Below are positions 1 through 7,657 of a DNA stretch of 53,732 nt, one piece after another. The DNA is from an uncultured Ferrovibrio sp. (lineage in GTDB: Bacteria; Pseudomonadota; Alphaproteobacteria; Ferrovibrionales; Ferrovibrionaceae), in NCBI RefSeq assembly GCF_937960835.1, contig NZ_CALGPC010000005.1, positions 1 to 53,732 on the forward strand, in the 5' to 3' direction. The stretch's first letter is position 1, and the number at the start of each line of letters is the position of its first letter. The translations under genes and the position numbers were made by a program. The notes below the pieces were generated by a model. The model ran no database searches. It had not been told where the DNA came from and saw nothing but the letters and a program-made list of their open reading frames with translations.

Positions 1-15
1 AGAAAGGTCAGTCAT
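1..15 (-). CDS. 5' end of a gene leaving the left edge
   Basis: Five codons (Met-Thr-Asp-Leu-Ser) are visible on the minus strand before the window ends. The ATG at 15-13 follows an AGGAG ribosome binding site by 8 bases, and a promoter-like pair lies just upstream (38-64), so a real gene start is likely. Nothing can be said about the product. A MocR-type regulator remnant lies directly upstream. Confidence 0.5.
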
Positions 16-26
16 GGCTTTAGCTC

Positions 27-64
27 CTGAACAGGAACTTATAGGACTGCGGTTGTTCAGTCAA
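27..64 (-). promoter_or_regulatory. Promoter with flanking inverted repeat
   Basis: On the minus strand a TTGACT hexamer (64-59) and a TATAAG hexamer (43-38) are separated by 15 bp, slightly short for a sigma-70 promoter. A perfect 7-bp inverted repeat, CTGAACA (27-33) and TGTTCAG (54-60), brackets the -10 element with a 20-bp gap, which is the arrangement of an operator. The TGA stop of the upstream MocR fragment overlaps the -35 hexamer. The cognate regulator is not identified. Confidence 0.45.
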
Positions 65-228
65 GTATATAATTCGGGGCTGGACGGCAGCCGTTCCCCA
101 GGACCCAGCTCGCCAGCCAGAACGGCCCGTCGGATGGCGCCATAAAGCTGCTCCTGAAGCCCGGCGGGATTGCCACCGCGGTCGGGATGAAACCAGGCTA
201 TAAACCGTCCGGCCGGGCGCCGAGCCAT
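61..228 (-). pseudogene. Truncated MocR/GntR-family regulator (N-terminal remnant)
   Basis: A 55-codon minus-strand frame contains the start of a GntR winged-helix domain: LQEQLYGAIRRAV followed by LGPGERLPSS. This matches the first helix and the conserved P-G-x-x-L-P-S-S turn of MocR/PdxR regulators. In the family the next residues are R-x-L-A-x-x-L-G-V-S-R; here the frame changes to Pro-Glu-Leu-Tyr-Thr and stops inside the promoter of the next gene. The recognition helix and the whole aminotransferase-like domain are missing. It is most likely a decayed gene end, although a short functional peptide cannot be excluded. Confidence 0.6.
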
Positions 229-282
229 GCTTTAAATCTTCTATTTAAGAATATATATTAAGATATTGATATCACATAATTA
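229..282. other. AT-rich intergenic island
   Basis: About 50 bp of nearly pure A/T sequence, with overlapping short palindromes such as GATATTGATATC-like stretches, lie between the NnrU-like stop codon and the MocR remnant. The contrast with the GC-rich surroundings is sharp. No gene, terminator with a GC stem or obvious promoter is seen in it. It may mark an old junction. Confidence 0.4.
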
Positions 283-960
283 TGGATAATAAGCCGGCAC
301 ACCAAATAAAGTTGCATGCGCCCACAGGAAAATTGCGTAAAGGGCTGCTGCAAAAAGAATATTCAGCCATCCGATATCGCCGAAGCCAAGCCGCACTCGC
401 CCCGCCGCCACTGCTGCGAAAGGAATAATTGAAGTTTTACTTTTAAACTCTTCCCATTCCTCACCAAATAAGCGCGCCCGCTTCCGATCTATGGAGCGCA
501 TGCCGTTCAGCGAGGTAATCAGCACTGCGGCGGCCAGCAGCCAGGTGGCCAGATCACCGTTGGCAATGATGTGAGAGATGGCCCAGAGGCTGAAGGCCCA
601 GAGCATCGGGTGGCGGGTAATCTTGGTGAAGCCGATCACCGGCAGCTCTCCCTTCAGCACCATGTCGGGCCCCGCCATGGTGGGATTACTAGCCCTCAGG
701 CTGCCGACCAGGAACAACAAAGCGACCGGCATAACCACGATGGGGACGACAGCAAGGGCAGAAGTGGTCGGCCAGAACTCGACATAGGGGGCCCTGGCAT
801 AGGTCCAGATCAGGGCGATGAGCGAAATAGCGCTCAGGACTGAGAACAACCCACGGTAGGCGTTCAGCCCCAGGCGCTGGACTAGCGGGGACCGCAATGG
901 CCCCGCCACCACGACATGCAGCAACATCCAGGCCAAGGCGGCGATCGTTAGCGCGGTCAT
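280..960 (-). CDS. NnrU family integral membrane protein
   Basis: This 226-residue protein has about six hydrophobic segments and the NnrU-family signature around residues 110-130 (ITRHPMLWAFSLWAISH), where an Arg-His-Pro motif precedes a membrane helix. NnrU proteins were first seen beside nitrite and nitric oxide reductase genes, but most homologues, like this one, are not in denitrification loci and their role is unknown; some relatives act in carotenoid isomerisation. Its ATG overlaps the stop of the Sel1-repeat gene (ATGA, 957-960), so the two are probably translationally coupled as the last two genes of a three-gene operon. Family is clear; function is not. Confidence 0.85.
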   Translation of the reverse strand: MTALTIAALAWMLLHVVVAGPLRSPLVQRLGLNAYRGLFSVLSAISLIALIWTYARAPYVEFWPTTSALAVVPIVVMPVALLFLVGSLRASNPTMAGPDMVLKGELPVIGFTKITRHPMLWAFSLWAISHIIANGDLATWLLAAAVLITSLNGMRSIDRKRARLFGEEWEEFKSKTSIIPFAAVAAGRVRLGFGDIGWLNILFAAALYAIFLWAHATLFGVPAYYP

Positions 961-2771
961 TCGTCATCCTTTTCTTTGCGGATCGTCTCTGCAATTTGCT
1001 CGGCAATGTTAACGGCCTGACTGCGCTCGATGGGCAGAAGCTGCGCCTCCACATGCCGGCGGTTGGCTGCGGCCTCCCGTAGCCCAAATCCCTCTGCCAG
1101 GCGGAAATAGGCCCAGGCCGCGAGCGGATCGGCCGGACGCCCCTCGCCCCGGAAGGTCAGATCGCCAAGGACATAAAGCGCTTCGGCATAGCCCTGGCGG
1201 GCGGACCGCTCAAGCCAGAGAAGTCCCGCCGCCTGATCGGCTGGCACGCCGTCGCCGCTGAACAGAATGCGCGCCACCTGAAACTGGGCGGCTGGGTTGC
1301 CGCGCTCGGCCCCGACTTTATACCACCGGAAGGCCTCCGCCTGATCGGCCGGTATTCCCTCCCCCGCCTCGACATAGCTGGCATATTTGAACGCCGCTGC
1401 GGCATGGCCGTTTTCGGCTGCGCGCCGGAACCAGGTCAGCGCCGCGGACAGGTTCTGCGGAATACCTGCCCATCCCTGCTCCAGCCACAAGGCCCAGCGG
1501 AATTGCGCCGGGGCATAGCCCTGCTCGGCCTGAGCCGCCAGCAGCTTGGCCGCACGAGCAGGATCGGCTGGGCGGCCACGGCCCTCGGCTAGATACATGG
1601 TGAAATTGTTGGTCGACGGGCCATGCCCCTCAAGCGCGGCCTTCTCCCAGAGGTCCATCGCCGCCGACGTATCGGGCTGCACGCCGCCTGAGCCATTGAA
1701 CAGGATCAGCGCCAGGTAATTGCGAGACGAATTGTCGCCGGCTTCTGCCGCACGTTGCAGAAAGGGCAAGGCCGCTCTTGGATCGGCCGGCCCGCCTTCT
1801 CCACGGAACAGCATCCGCCCCGCCATGGCGCTGGCCAGCGTATGCCCGGTCTGCGCGGCAAGCAGCGCGAGCCGGCGTGCTTCCGCTTCATTGGCGCTGC
1901 CAAGCGCGCCGTCTCCATGCAGAAGCGCGAGATTGTACCAGCCATTCGGGTCGCCAAGGCTGCCGGCTTGGGCAAAGAGCTGCGCGCCCCGATGCGGGTC
2001 ACGCGGGATGCCGATACCAAAGGCGTGATAGCGTCCAAGCTCGTTGAGCCCTTCGGCCAGCCCAGCCTCAGCTGCCAGCTCCGCCATCTTCAGACCTTCA
2101 CGGCGCTCGTCCGCCGAAGCGGTTTCAAGGCTGAAGATATAGGCGAGATAGGCCTGGGCATAAGGCACACCGTTCGAGGCTGCATCGCGCAGCAGCCGCA
2201 GACCGCGCGCCGGGTCCGCCGGCGCCAGCACGCCTTCCATCAGGAACCGGCCGAGCCGGTAACGCGCATTCATCGCCCCCGCAGCGACAGCCTGTTCCAG
2301 CAGGGCGATGGCCTGCTGCGGCTGATCCGGCCGCAATTCAAGCGAGACTTCGGCCAAATTTGCGAGCGCCGTCGCCTCGCCCTTGTCAGCCGCACGCTGC
2401 AGCACCTGCTCGGCGCGAACGAAATCCTGCGGACCGCCCTGTCCTTGCAGCAGCAGGAAGCCCAGCCCCAGCAACCCGCGCGGATGGTCGCGTTCCGCTG
2501 CGCGCTCGTACCATTGCCGCGCCTTCACCACGTCCCGGCCGACACCAAGGCCAAGCTGATATGCCAGCCCGATTTCGAACTGCGCCTGCGCATCGCCCGC
2601 CTCGGCTTCGCGCAACAGATCGGCAATGGAACGCACCGGAGATACCGGCGCTTGGAAAGGGCGGGAAAACCGGTCCGTCGGCGCAGCAACCGACAGCTCG
2701 GCCAGACCGGTAAAGCTAGCAATTGTCAGGATGGCGACAAGCCCGAGGCGGCCACCCAAAACAGAACTCAT
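957..2771 (-). CDS. Secreted Sel1-repeat (SLR/TPR-like) protein
   Basis: The start chosen at 2771 gives 604 residues beginning with a signal peptide (MSSVLGG, a hydrophobic core, then ELSVAAPTD around residue 30); an in-frame ATG 18 codons upstream would bury it. The rest is a solenoid of roughly a dozen Sel1 repeats of about 36 residues, each with the A-x-x-G-x-x-x-A-Q-x-x-L-G-x-x-Y-x-x-G pattern. Sel1 proteins are scaffolds for protein-protein contacts, often periplasmic and linked to envelope or secretion functions. The ATG overlaps the stop of the preceding 89-residue gene (ATGA, 2768-2771), supporting this start. No catalytic motif is visible and the binding partner is unknown. Confidence 0.85.
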   Translation of the reverse strand: MSSVLGGRLGLVAILTIASFTGLAELSVAAPTDRFSRPFQAPVSPVRSIADLLREAEAGDAQAQFEIGLAYQLGLGVGRDVVKARQWYERAAERDHPRGLLGLGFLLLQGQGGPQDFVRAEQVLQRAADKGEATALANLAEVSLELRPDQPQQAIALLEQAVAAGAMNARYRLGRFLMEGVLAPADPARGLRLLRDAASNGVPYAQAYLAYIFSLETASADERREGLKMAELAAEAGLAEGLNELGRYHAFGIGIPRDPHRGAQLFAQAGSLGDPNGWYNLALLHGDGALGSANEAEARRLALLAAQTGHTLASAMAGRMLFRGEGGPADPRAALPFLQRAAEAGDNSSRNYLALILFNGSGGVQPDTSAAMDLWEKAALEGHGPSTNNFTMYLAEGRGRPADPARAAKLLAAQAEQGYAPAQFRWALWLEQGWAGIPQNLSAALTWFRRAAENGHAAAAFKYASYVEAGEGIPADQAEAFRWYKVGAERGNPAAQFQVARILFSGDGVPADQAAGLLWLERSARQGYAEALYVLGDLTFRGEGRPADPLAAWAYFRLAEGFGLREAAANRRHVEAQLLPIERSQAVNIAEQIAETIRKEKDDE

Positions 2772-3037
2772 GAGTTGCTCGCGGGAATCTCGAATAAGGC
2801 GCGGCCGCGTTTCGTCAGCTTGCAAACCAGCCAGTCCGGCTTGATGGGATTCTCAAACCACGGCTCTGCCCAGCCGGCCTTGATGCAGGACACGATCGTC
2901 GTATGACTGATCAACTGGCCGTGCTCATCGAAAAGCGGCAGTTTGCCGCCGGGCTGCTTCAGGCCGCGCCGCAGGTAGCGAAGCTGTGCGTCTGTCGGTT
3001 TAGGACCTCCGCCTGGAAACCGGACCGCCTCTCCCAT
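2768..3037 (-). CDS. Small conserved protein, possible winged-helix
   Basis: I do not recognise this 89-residue protein by name. The start at 3037 follows a strong AAGGAGGGGG ribosome binding site; the longer frame to 3196 has none. The body reads TDAQLRYLRRGL, a Gly/Pro-rich turn, a Ser-His-Thr-Thr helix, then a C-terminal LTKRGRALFE, which resembles the helix and wing of small winged-helix proteins. It is the first gene of a coupled operon with the Sel1-repeat and NnrU-like genes and runs divergently from the iron permease at 3166. A regulatory role is a guess from shape only. Confidence 0.65.
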   Translation of the reverse strand: MGEAVRFPGGGPKPTDAQLRYLRRGLKQPGGKLPLFDEHGQLISHTTIVSCIKAGWAEPWFENPIKPDWLVCKLTKRGRALFEIPASNS

Positions 3038-3126
3038 CGCCCCCTCCTTTCCGGATGGCGCAGCATAGAAAAGCCCGGTGCCGCCGTCTATTCGCCCGGT
3101 ATTGCCCCCGTATTCACCCCGGGATA

Positions 3127-3145
3127 TTTGCGACTCGGTTGCAAA
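3127..3145. promoter_or_regulatory. Fur-like inverted repeat upstream of fbpB
   Basis: TTTGCGAC and GTTGCAAA face each other across three bases (7 of 8 arm positions pair). The core fits the 7-1-7 layout of GC-rich Fur boxes. It lies 21 bp before the permease start and resembles the site upstream of the iron-binding protein gene (7572-7586). Confidence 0.45.
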
Positions 3146-3165
3146 TGCCTTAAGCAGGGCGGGCT

Positions 3166-4848
3166 GTGACCGATATCGTTTCTTCCGCGCCTTCATCCAA
3201 CCTGCCCGTGCTGCGCCGCCGGCGAGGCCTCGTCTGGATCAGTCTGGCGGCCATCGTCGCGCTTGTCATTGCCGCGCCGGTCTTCGCCATCCTGGTCAAT
3301 CTCAGCCATCCGGCAGGCGAGCTATGGCGGCATCTGATCAGCACCGTTCTGCCGGAGATGCTGTACAACACCATCGTGCTGATGGTCGGCGTCGGCCTTG
3401 GCACGATGATCATCGGCACCGGCTGCGCCTGGCTGGTGACCATGACCGAATTTCCCGGGCGGCGCTGGCTGGCTTGGGCGCTGTTCCTGCCGCTGGCCAT
3501 GCCCAGCTATGTGACGGCCTTCGTCTATGGCGACCTGCTGCAATATGCCGGTCCAATTCAGAGCGGGCTACGGCAGCTGTTTGGCTGGGAACGCGGCGAT
3601 TATTGGTTCCCGGACGTCCTCTCGCTTGGCGGCGCCGTCTTCCTGCTCATCTTCGCCTTCTTCCCCTATGTCTTCATGCTGGCACGCGCGGCCTTCCTTG
3701 ACCAGTCGGTCTGCGTACTGGAAGTCGGCCGTACGCTGGGCTTGGGACCGTGGCAGCGTTTCCTGCGCATTGCGCTGCCCCTGGCCCGGCCGATGATTGC
3801 CGGCGGCGTGGCCCTTGCGCTGATGGAAACCTTGGCTGAATTCGGTGCCGTCAGCTATTTCGGCGTGCCGACCTTCACGACCGCGATCTATCGCACATGG
3901 TTCGGCATGGGCGACGCCGTCGCCGCCGCGCAACTTGCCGCCGTATTGCTGGTCTTCGTACTCGCCGCGGTCATGCTGGAGCGAGCCAGCCGTCAAGCCA
4001 AGCGCTTCCATCACACCTCAGCGCGGACCCGGCCGCTTCCGTTGCGGCCTCTGCCTCCGGTTGCTGCGGCTTTCGCCATCCTGGCTTGTGCATTGCCGGT
4101 GCTGATCGGTTTTGTCCTGCCGGGCGGCTGGCTTCTGTATCTCGCCATCGACCAGGGAGATTCGCTCGGCCTGGCGCGGCTAGTCGAATTCACCACGAAC
4201 AGCTTCCTCCTGGCCGGAATCGCAGCCGTGCTGCTGATCGCCGTCGCGCTCGGCCTCGCCTACGCGCAGCGCCTCAATCCGACGCGCGGCATGAGCTGGC
4301 TGATCCAGCTTGCCACCATGGGCTATGCGGTGCCGGGTTCGGTGATCGCCATCGGCGTACTGCTGCCGCTGGCCTTCTTCGATCATGCGCTCAACGACTG
4401 GGCCCAGGCGACCTTCGGCATTGCCCCGGGATTGCTGCTCAGCGGCAGCCTGATCGCCTTGTTCTATGCCTATCTCGTCCGTTTCCTGGCGGTCAGCTTT
4501 AACACCATCGATGGCGGTCTGCACCGCATCCGCCCCAGCCTGGATCAGGCCGCCCGGGTGCTGGGCCAGACGCCTTTGGGCGTGGTACGCCGCATCCATG
4601 CACCTCTTTTGCGGGGCAGCATGCTGACCGCCGCCATGCTGATTTTCGTCGATGTTCTGAAGGAATTGCCGGCGACTCTGATCGTCCGTCCCTTCGACTT
4701 TGACACCCTGGCCGTCCGCGTCTATCAGTTGGCCAGCGATGAACGCTTGGGCGAAGCATCGACTGGCGCCCTGATCATTGTCGCCGTCAGCCTCATTCCC
4801 GTAATTTGGCTGCATGCAGCGGTGGCGCGCTCGCGCCCCGGGGAATAA
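3166..4848 (+). CDS. fbpB: Ferric iron ABC transporter permease (FbpB type)
   Basis: This 560-residue inner-membrane protein has two fused permease halves, each with about six transmembrane helices. Each half carries an EAA-type loop for docking the ATPase: EVGRTLGLGPWQRF in the first and QAARVLGQTPLGVV in the second. That fused layout is typical of Fe(III) importers (FbpB/SfuB/HitB). The start is GTG with a weak ribosome binding site; no better start lies upstream of the hydrophobic region. The matching periplasmic binding protein is at 6493-7548 on the opposite strand, beyond a methyltransferase gene. The ATPase (FbpC) is not in the window. A Fur-like repeat upstream suggests repression by iron. 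Confidence 0.9.
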   Translation: MTDIVSSAPSSNLPVLRRRRGLVWISLAAIVALVIAAPVFAILVNLSHPAGELWRHLISTVLPEMLYNTIVLMVGVGLGTMIIGTGCAWLVTMTEFPGRRWLAWALFLPLAMPSYVTAFVYGDLLQYAGPIQSGLRQLFGWERGDYWFPDVLSLGGAVFLLIFAFFPYVFMLARAAFLDQSVCVLEVGRTLGLGPWQRFLRIALPLARPMIAGGVALALMETLAEFGAVSYFGVPTFTTAIYRTWFGMGDAVAAAQLAAVLLVFVLAAVMLERASRQAKRFHHTSARTRPLPLRPLPPVAAAFAILACALPVLIGFVLPGGWLLYLAIDQGDSLGLARLVEFTTNSFLLAGIAAVLLIAVALGLAYAQRLNPTRGMSWLIQLATMGYAVPGSVIAIGVLLPLAFFDHALNDWAQATFGIAPGLLLSGSLIALFYAYLVRFLAVSFNTIDGGLHRIRPSLDQAARVLGQTPLGVVRRIHAPLLRGSMLTAAMLIFVDVLKELPATLIVRPFDFDTLAVRVYQLASDERLGEASTGALIIVAVSLIPVIWLHAAVARSRPGE

Positions 4849-4877
4849 GCACCCGGAAACAGCAACAGGATGATGTG

Positions 4878-6422
4878 ATGGCAGGTTCAGTGAGCGACAC
4901 GCTTTTGCAGCAGGCCGGCGTCAGCGGCGACCCGCTCGCTGCGGCCAACGCCATGGCGGCGCGCGGTGAGATGGATGCCGCGCAAAAGCTGCTTGAGGAT
5001 CTGGTCAAACGCTCACCCAGACGTGCCGATGCCTGGTTTGGACTGGGACAGGTGCATGCTCAGCGCAACGCCTTCAAGCCGGCCGCGCAAGCCTTCAAGC
5101 GCGCCATTCAACTGATTCCGCATATTCCCGATGGCTATGTGCTGCTCGGCAATCTGTATCTGCGCAACGGGCGCACCAGTCAGGCCCTCGATACCTATCG
5201 TGACGGGCTGAAGCATCAACCGCGGAATCCGCTGCTGCATTTCAATCTTGGCATCGGTCTGCGGCAAAGCGGCGATCTCGAAGGTGCCATCGCCAGCTAC
5301 AAGAAGGCAATCGAATTGCAGCCTTCCTATGCACAGGCCTATTTCAGCCTTGGCAATGCTTATCGTGACCTCAACCGCCTTGAGGATGCCGAAGCGGCCT
5401 ACCGGCAGGCGATCGCATTGGAACCCAATCACGCCGACGCCTACACCAATCTCGGCGCGCTGCTCGCCAGCAAGGAAGACCACCTCGCCGCCATCGAGGT
5501 TTCCCTCGCGGCACTCGAGCGTGCGCCCTCGCATATCCATGCGCTGCGCAACCTGACGCTGTCGCTGAACAAGCTCGGCCGCTTTGCCGAAGGCGCTGGC
5601 GTCGCGATCAGCGCCTTGGCGGTAGCGCCGGACGATACTGCTTTGAATTACCACACGAGCGAATTGCTCTATGGACTGATCCGCGCTGGCGAACTCGCGA
5701 AGGCCCAAGAATTCGCGAGGCAATGGCGCCAGGTCAGCCCCAATCATCCCGTCGCCCAGCATATGACCGCCGCCATCCTCGGCGAGGGCATGCCCGAGCG
5801 TGCTGGCGATCATTACGTGCGCGAGACCTTCGACCGCTTCTCGCAGGATTTCGACGAGACGCTGGAGAGGCTGAACTACCGCATCCCTGAAACTCTCAGC
5901 AATGCCGCACTGGAAGCAATCGGGCGCCGCGATATTGCCATTCTCGATGCGGGCTGCGGCACCGGATTGTGCGCTCCCTACCTCAAGCCGGCCGCACGCA
6001 AGCTGACGGGTGTAGATCTGAGCGGTGGCATGCTGGCCAGGGCCCGCGAGCGCGGTTTGTATGATGCCTTGCATGAGGCGGAACTGAACACGTTTCTGGC
6101 GCAAACCCCGGATCGCTACGATCTGACCATTGCGGCGGACGTCTTCTGCTATTTCGGTGCGCTGGCGCCGAGTTTTGTAGCGATTGCCGACAAAACGGCG
6201 CCCCAGGGCATCTTCGGCTTCACGGTTGAGGCCATGCAGGGCGGCGCGCCCGTTGAAGGCTATCGCCTGGGAGCGGCTGGCCGTTACCAGCATGACGAGG
6301 CTTATGTCAGGTCGTCGCTGGAAGATGCAGGCTTCAACATCCTGCGTCTGGAGGTGGTTCCTGGACGTCTGGAGATGGGAAAACCGGTGGACTTCTTCAT
6401 GGCACTGGCCCAGAAGGCCTGA
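4878..6422 (+). CDS. TPR-repeat protein with C-terminal SAM methyltransferase domain
   Basis: The start at 4878 follows AGGA by 7 bases and gives 514 residues. Residues about 15-310 form tandem tetratricopeptide repeats (A-x-x-x-Y-x-x-A-I-x-L-x-P pattern, e.g. KKAIELQPSYAQAYFSLGNA). The C-terminal 200 residues form a class I methyltransferase with motif I ILDAGCGTGLCAPYL and a following acidic VDLSGGML. Alphaproteobacterial proteins of this type are annotated as TPR methyltransferases, and their substrates are mostly unknown. The gene lies 29 bp behind the iron permease on the same strand, so it may be co-transcribed with it, and ends at a strong terminator. A link with iron uptake is only positional. 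Confidence 0.85.
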   Translation: MAGSVSDTLLQQAGVSGDPLAAANAMAARGEMDAAQKLLEDLVKRSPRRADAWFGLGQVHAQRNAFKPAAQAFKRAIQLIPHIPDGYVLLGNLYLRNGRTSQALDTYRDGLKHQPRNPLLHFNLGIGLRQSGDLEGAIASYKKAIELQPSYAQAYFSLGNAYRDLNRLEDAEAAYRQAIALEPNHADAYTNLGALLASKEDHLAAIEVSLAALERAPSHIHALRNLTLSLNKLGRFAEGAGVAISALAVAPDDTALNYHTSELLYGLIRAGELAKAQEFARQWRQVSPNHPVAQHMTAAILGEGMPERAGDHYVRETFDRFSQDFDETLERLNYRIPETLSNAALEAIGRRDIAILDAGCGTGLCAPYLKPAARKLTGVDLSGGMLARARERGLYDALHEAELNTFLAQTPDRYDLTIAADVFCYFGALAPSFVAIADKTAPQGIFGFTVEAMQGGAPVEGYRLGAAGRYQHDEAYVRSSLEDAGFNILRLEVVPGRLEMGKPVDFFMALAQKA

Positions 6423-6447
6423 ACTGTTGAATGAGTATCTAAACAAA

Positions 6448-6471
6448 AAGGGCGGGGTTTTCCCCGCCCTT
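6448..6471. terminator. Bidirectional terminator
   Basis: A perfect 10-bp stem (AAGGGCGGGG / CCCCGCCCTT) with a TTTT loop sits between the convergent methyltransferase and iron-binding protein genes. An A-rich run on the left gives a U-tract for the minus-strand transcript; the plus-strand tail is weaker. Confidence 0.75.
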
Positions 6472-6492
6472 CGCATCTGAAATCGGCGGAAT

Positions 6493-7548
6493 TTACTTCC
6501 AGCCGGCGCGATCCATCAGCTTGAGCGCGGCCTCGTTGTTCTTGCCGAACACGGCCGCATTCAACTGATCCTCCTTGAACTCGGACCAGCTTTGAATGAT
6601 CGGATGCAGCGGCACGCCGGCCACCACCGGGAATTCGTAATTCCCCTTGGCGAAGTATTCCTGCGCTTCCTTCGACGCCAGATACTCCAGGAACTTGATG
6701 GCATTGGCCTTGTTCGGCGAATACTTGGCCACGCCAGCGCCGCTGATATTCACGTGGGTGCCGCGGTCGCCCTGGTTGGGGAAGATGACGGCGAGGTTCG
6801 CCACCACGGCATTATCTTCCGGCTTCTTCGAACCGAGCAGGCGCGCGAAGTAATAGGTGTTCGACACCGCCACATCGCCCTCGCCCGCGGCGACCGCCTT
6901 GATCTGATCGGTATCGCCGCCTTTCGGCGCGCGCGCCATGTTGGCGACCACCGCCTTGGCCCAAACCTCGGTGGCCTCAGGCCCAAGCGTCGCGATCATC
7001 GAGCCGACCAGGGACTGGTTGTAAACATTGGTCGACGAGCGGATCAGCACCCGGCCCTTCCACTTCGGATCGGCCAGATCCTCATAGCGGGTGATCTCGC
7101 CCGACTTCACCTTGTCCTTATGGACGACAATGATACGGGCGCGCTTGGAAAAACCGAACCAATGACCGTCCGGCTCACGCAGATGCGCCGGAATAGCCTT
7201 CTCCAGGGCCGCCGACTTGATCGGCTGCAGCAATCCCATCTCCTGCGCGCGCCACAGGCGGCCGGCATCGACGGTGATCAGCACGTCGGCCGGGCTCTTG
7301 TCGCCTTCGGCGCGCATGCGCTGCAGCAGCTGATCCTCGCCCGCTTCCAGGCGGTTGATCTTGATGCCGGTCGACTTGGTGAAATTCTCGTACAGCGCTT
7401 CGTCAGTATCGTAGTGGCGTGACGAGTAGATGTTCAGGACGTCCTGTGCCGCAGCCGCGCCAGGCAGCGCCATTGAAGCCAAGCCCAGCAAAGCTCCTAT
7501 GGCAAGCGCGCGGCGCGAAACAAGGTGATCGAACAGCCCTTTCGGCAT
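6493..7548 (-). CDS. fbpA: Periplasmic ferric iron-binding protein (FbpA type)
   Basis: The 351-residue product starts with a signal peptide (double Arg in SRRALAIGALLG, cleavage near GAAAAQD) followed by LNIYSSRHYDTD, the typical beginning of FbpA/IdiA/FutA proteins. The tandem tyrosines in NTYYFARLLG correspond to the Tyr pair that binds Fe(III) in this family. AGGAGCGG precedes the ATG. It would deliver ferric iron to the permease at 3166-4848. Its promoter has a Fur-like box overlapping the -35/-10 spacer. Separation from the permease and absence of the ATPase are unusual, since the three are commonly in one operon. Confidence 0.92.
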   Translation of the reverse strand: MPKGLFDHLVSRRALAIGALLGLASMALPGAAAAQDVLNIYSSRHYDTDEALYENFTKSTGIKINRLEAGEDQLLQRMRAEGDKSPADVLITVDAGRLWRAQEMGLLQPIKSAALEKAIPAHLREPDGHWFGFSKRARIIVVHKDKVKSGEITRYEDLADPKWKGRVLIRSSTNVYNQSLVGSMIATLGPEATEVWAKAVVANMARAPKGGDTDQIKAVAAGEGDVAVSNTYYFARLLGSKKPEDNAVVANLAVIFPNQGDRGTHVNISGAGVAKYSPNKANAIKFLEYLASKEAQEYFAKGNYEFPVVAGVPLHPIIQSWSEFKEDQLNAAVFGKNNEAALKLMDRAGWK

Positions 7549-7571
7549 GATCCGCTCCTAGAATTTGTATA

Positions 7572-7586
7572 TGCGAGTGACTTGCA
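7572..7586 (-). promoter_or_regulatory. Fur-like box in the fbpA promoter
   Basis: TGCGAGT-G-ACTTGCA is a 7-1-7 inverted repeat with 6 of 7 pairs, the form GC-rich Fur boxes take. On the minus strand it lies between a TTGCGC hexamer and a TATACA hexamer 18 bp apart and ends 24 bp before the start codon. A second partial inverted repeat, TGAGA-N5-TCTCA, is at 7626-7640. Confidence 0.55.
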
Positions 7587-7657
7587 GTCGCGCAAACCCT
7601 ACCACTGGCGTCGGACACCAGCAAGTGAGAGGCAGTCTCAGATTTTTCTGGAACGGC

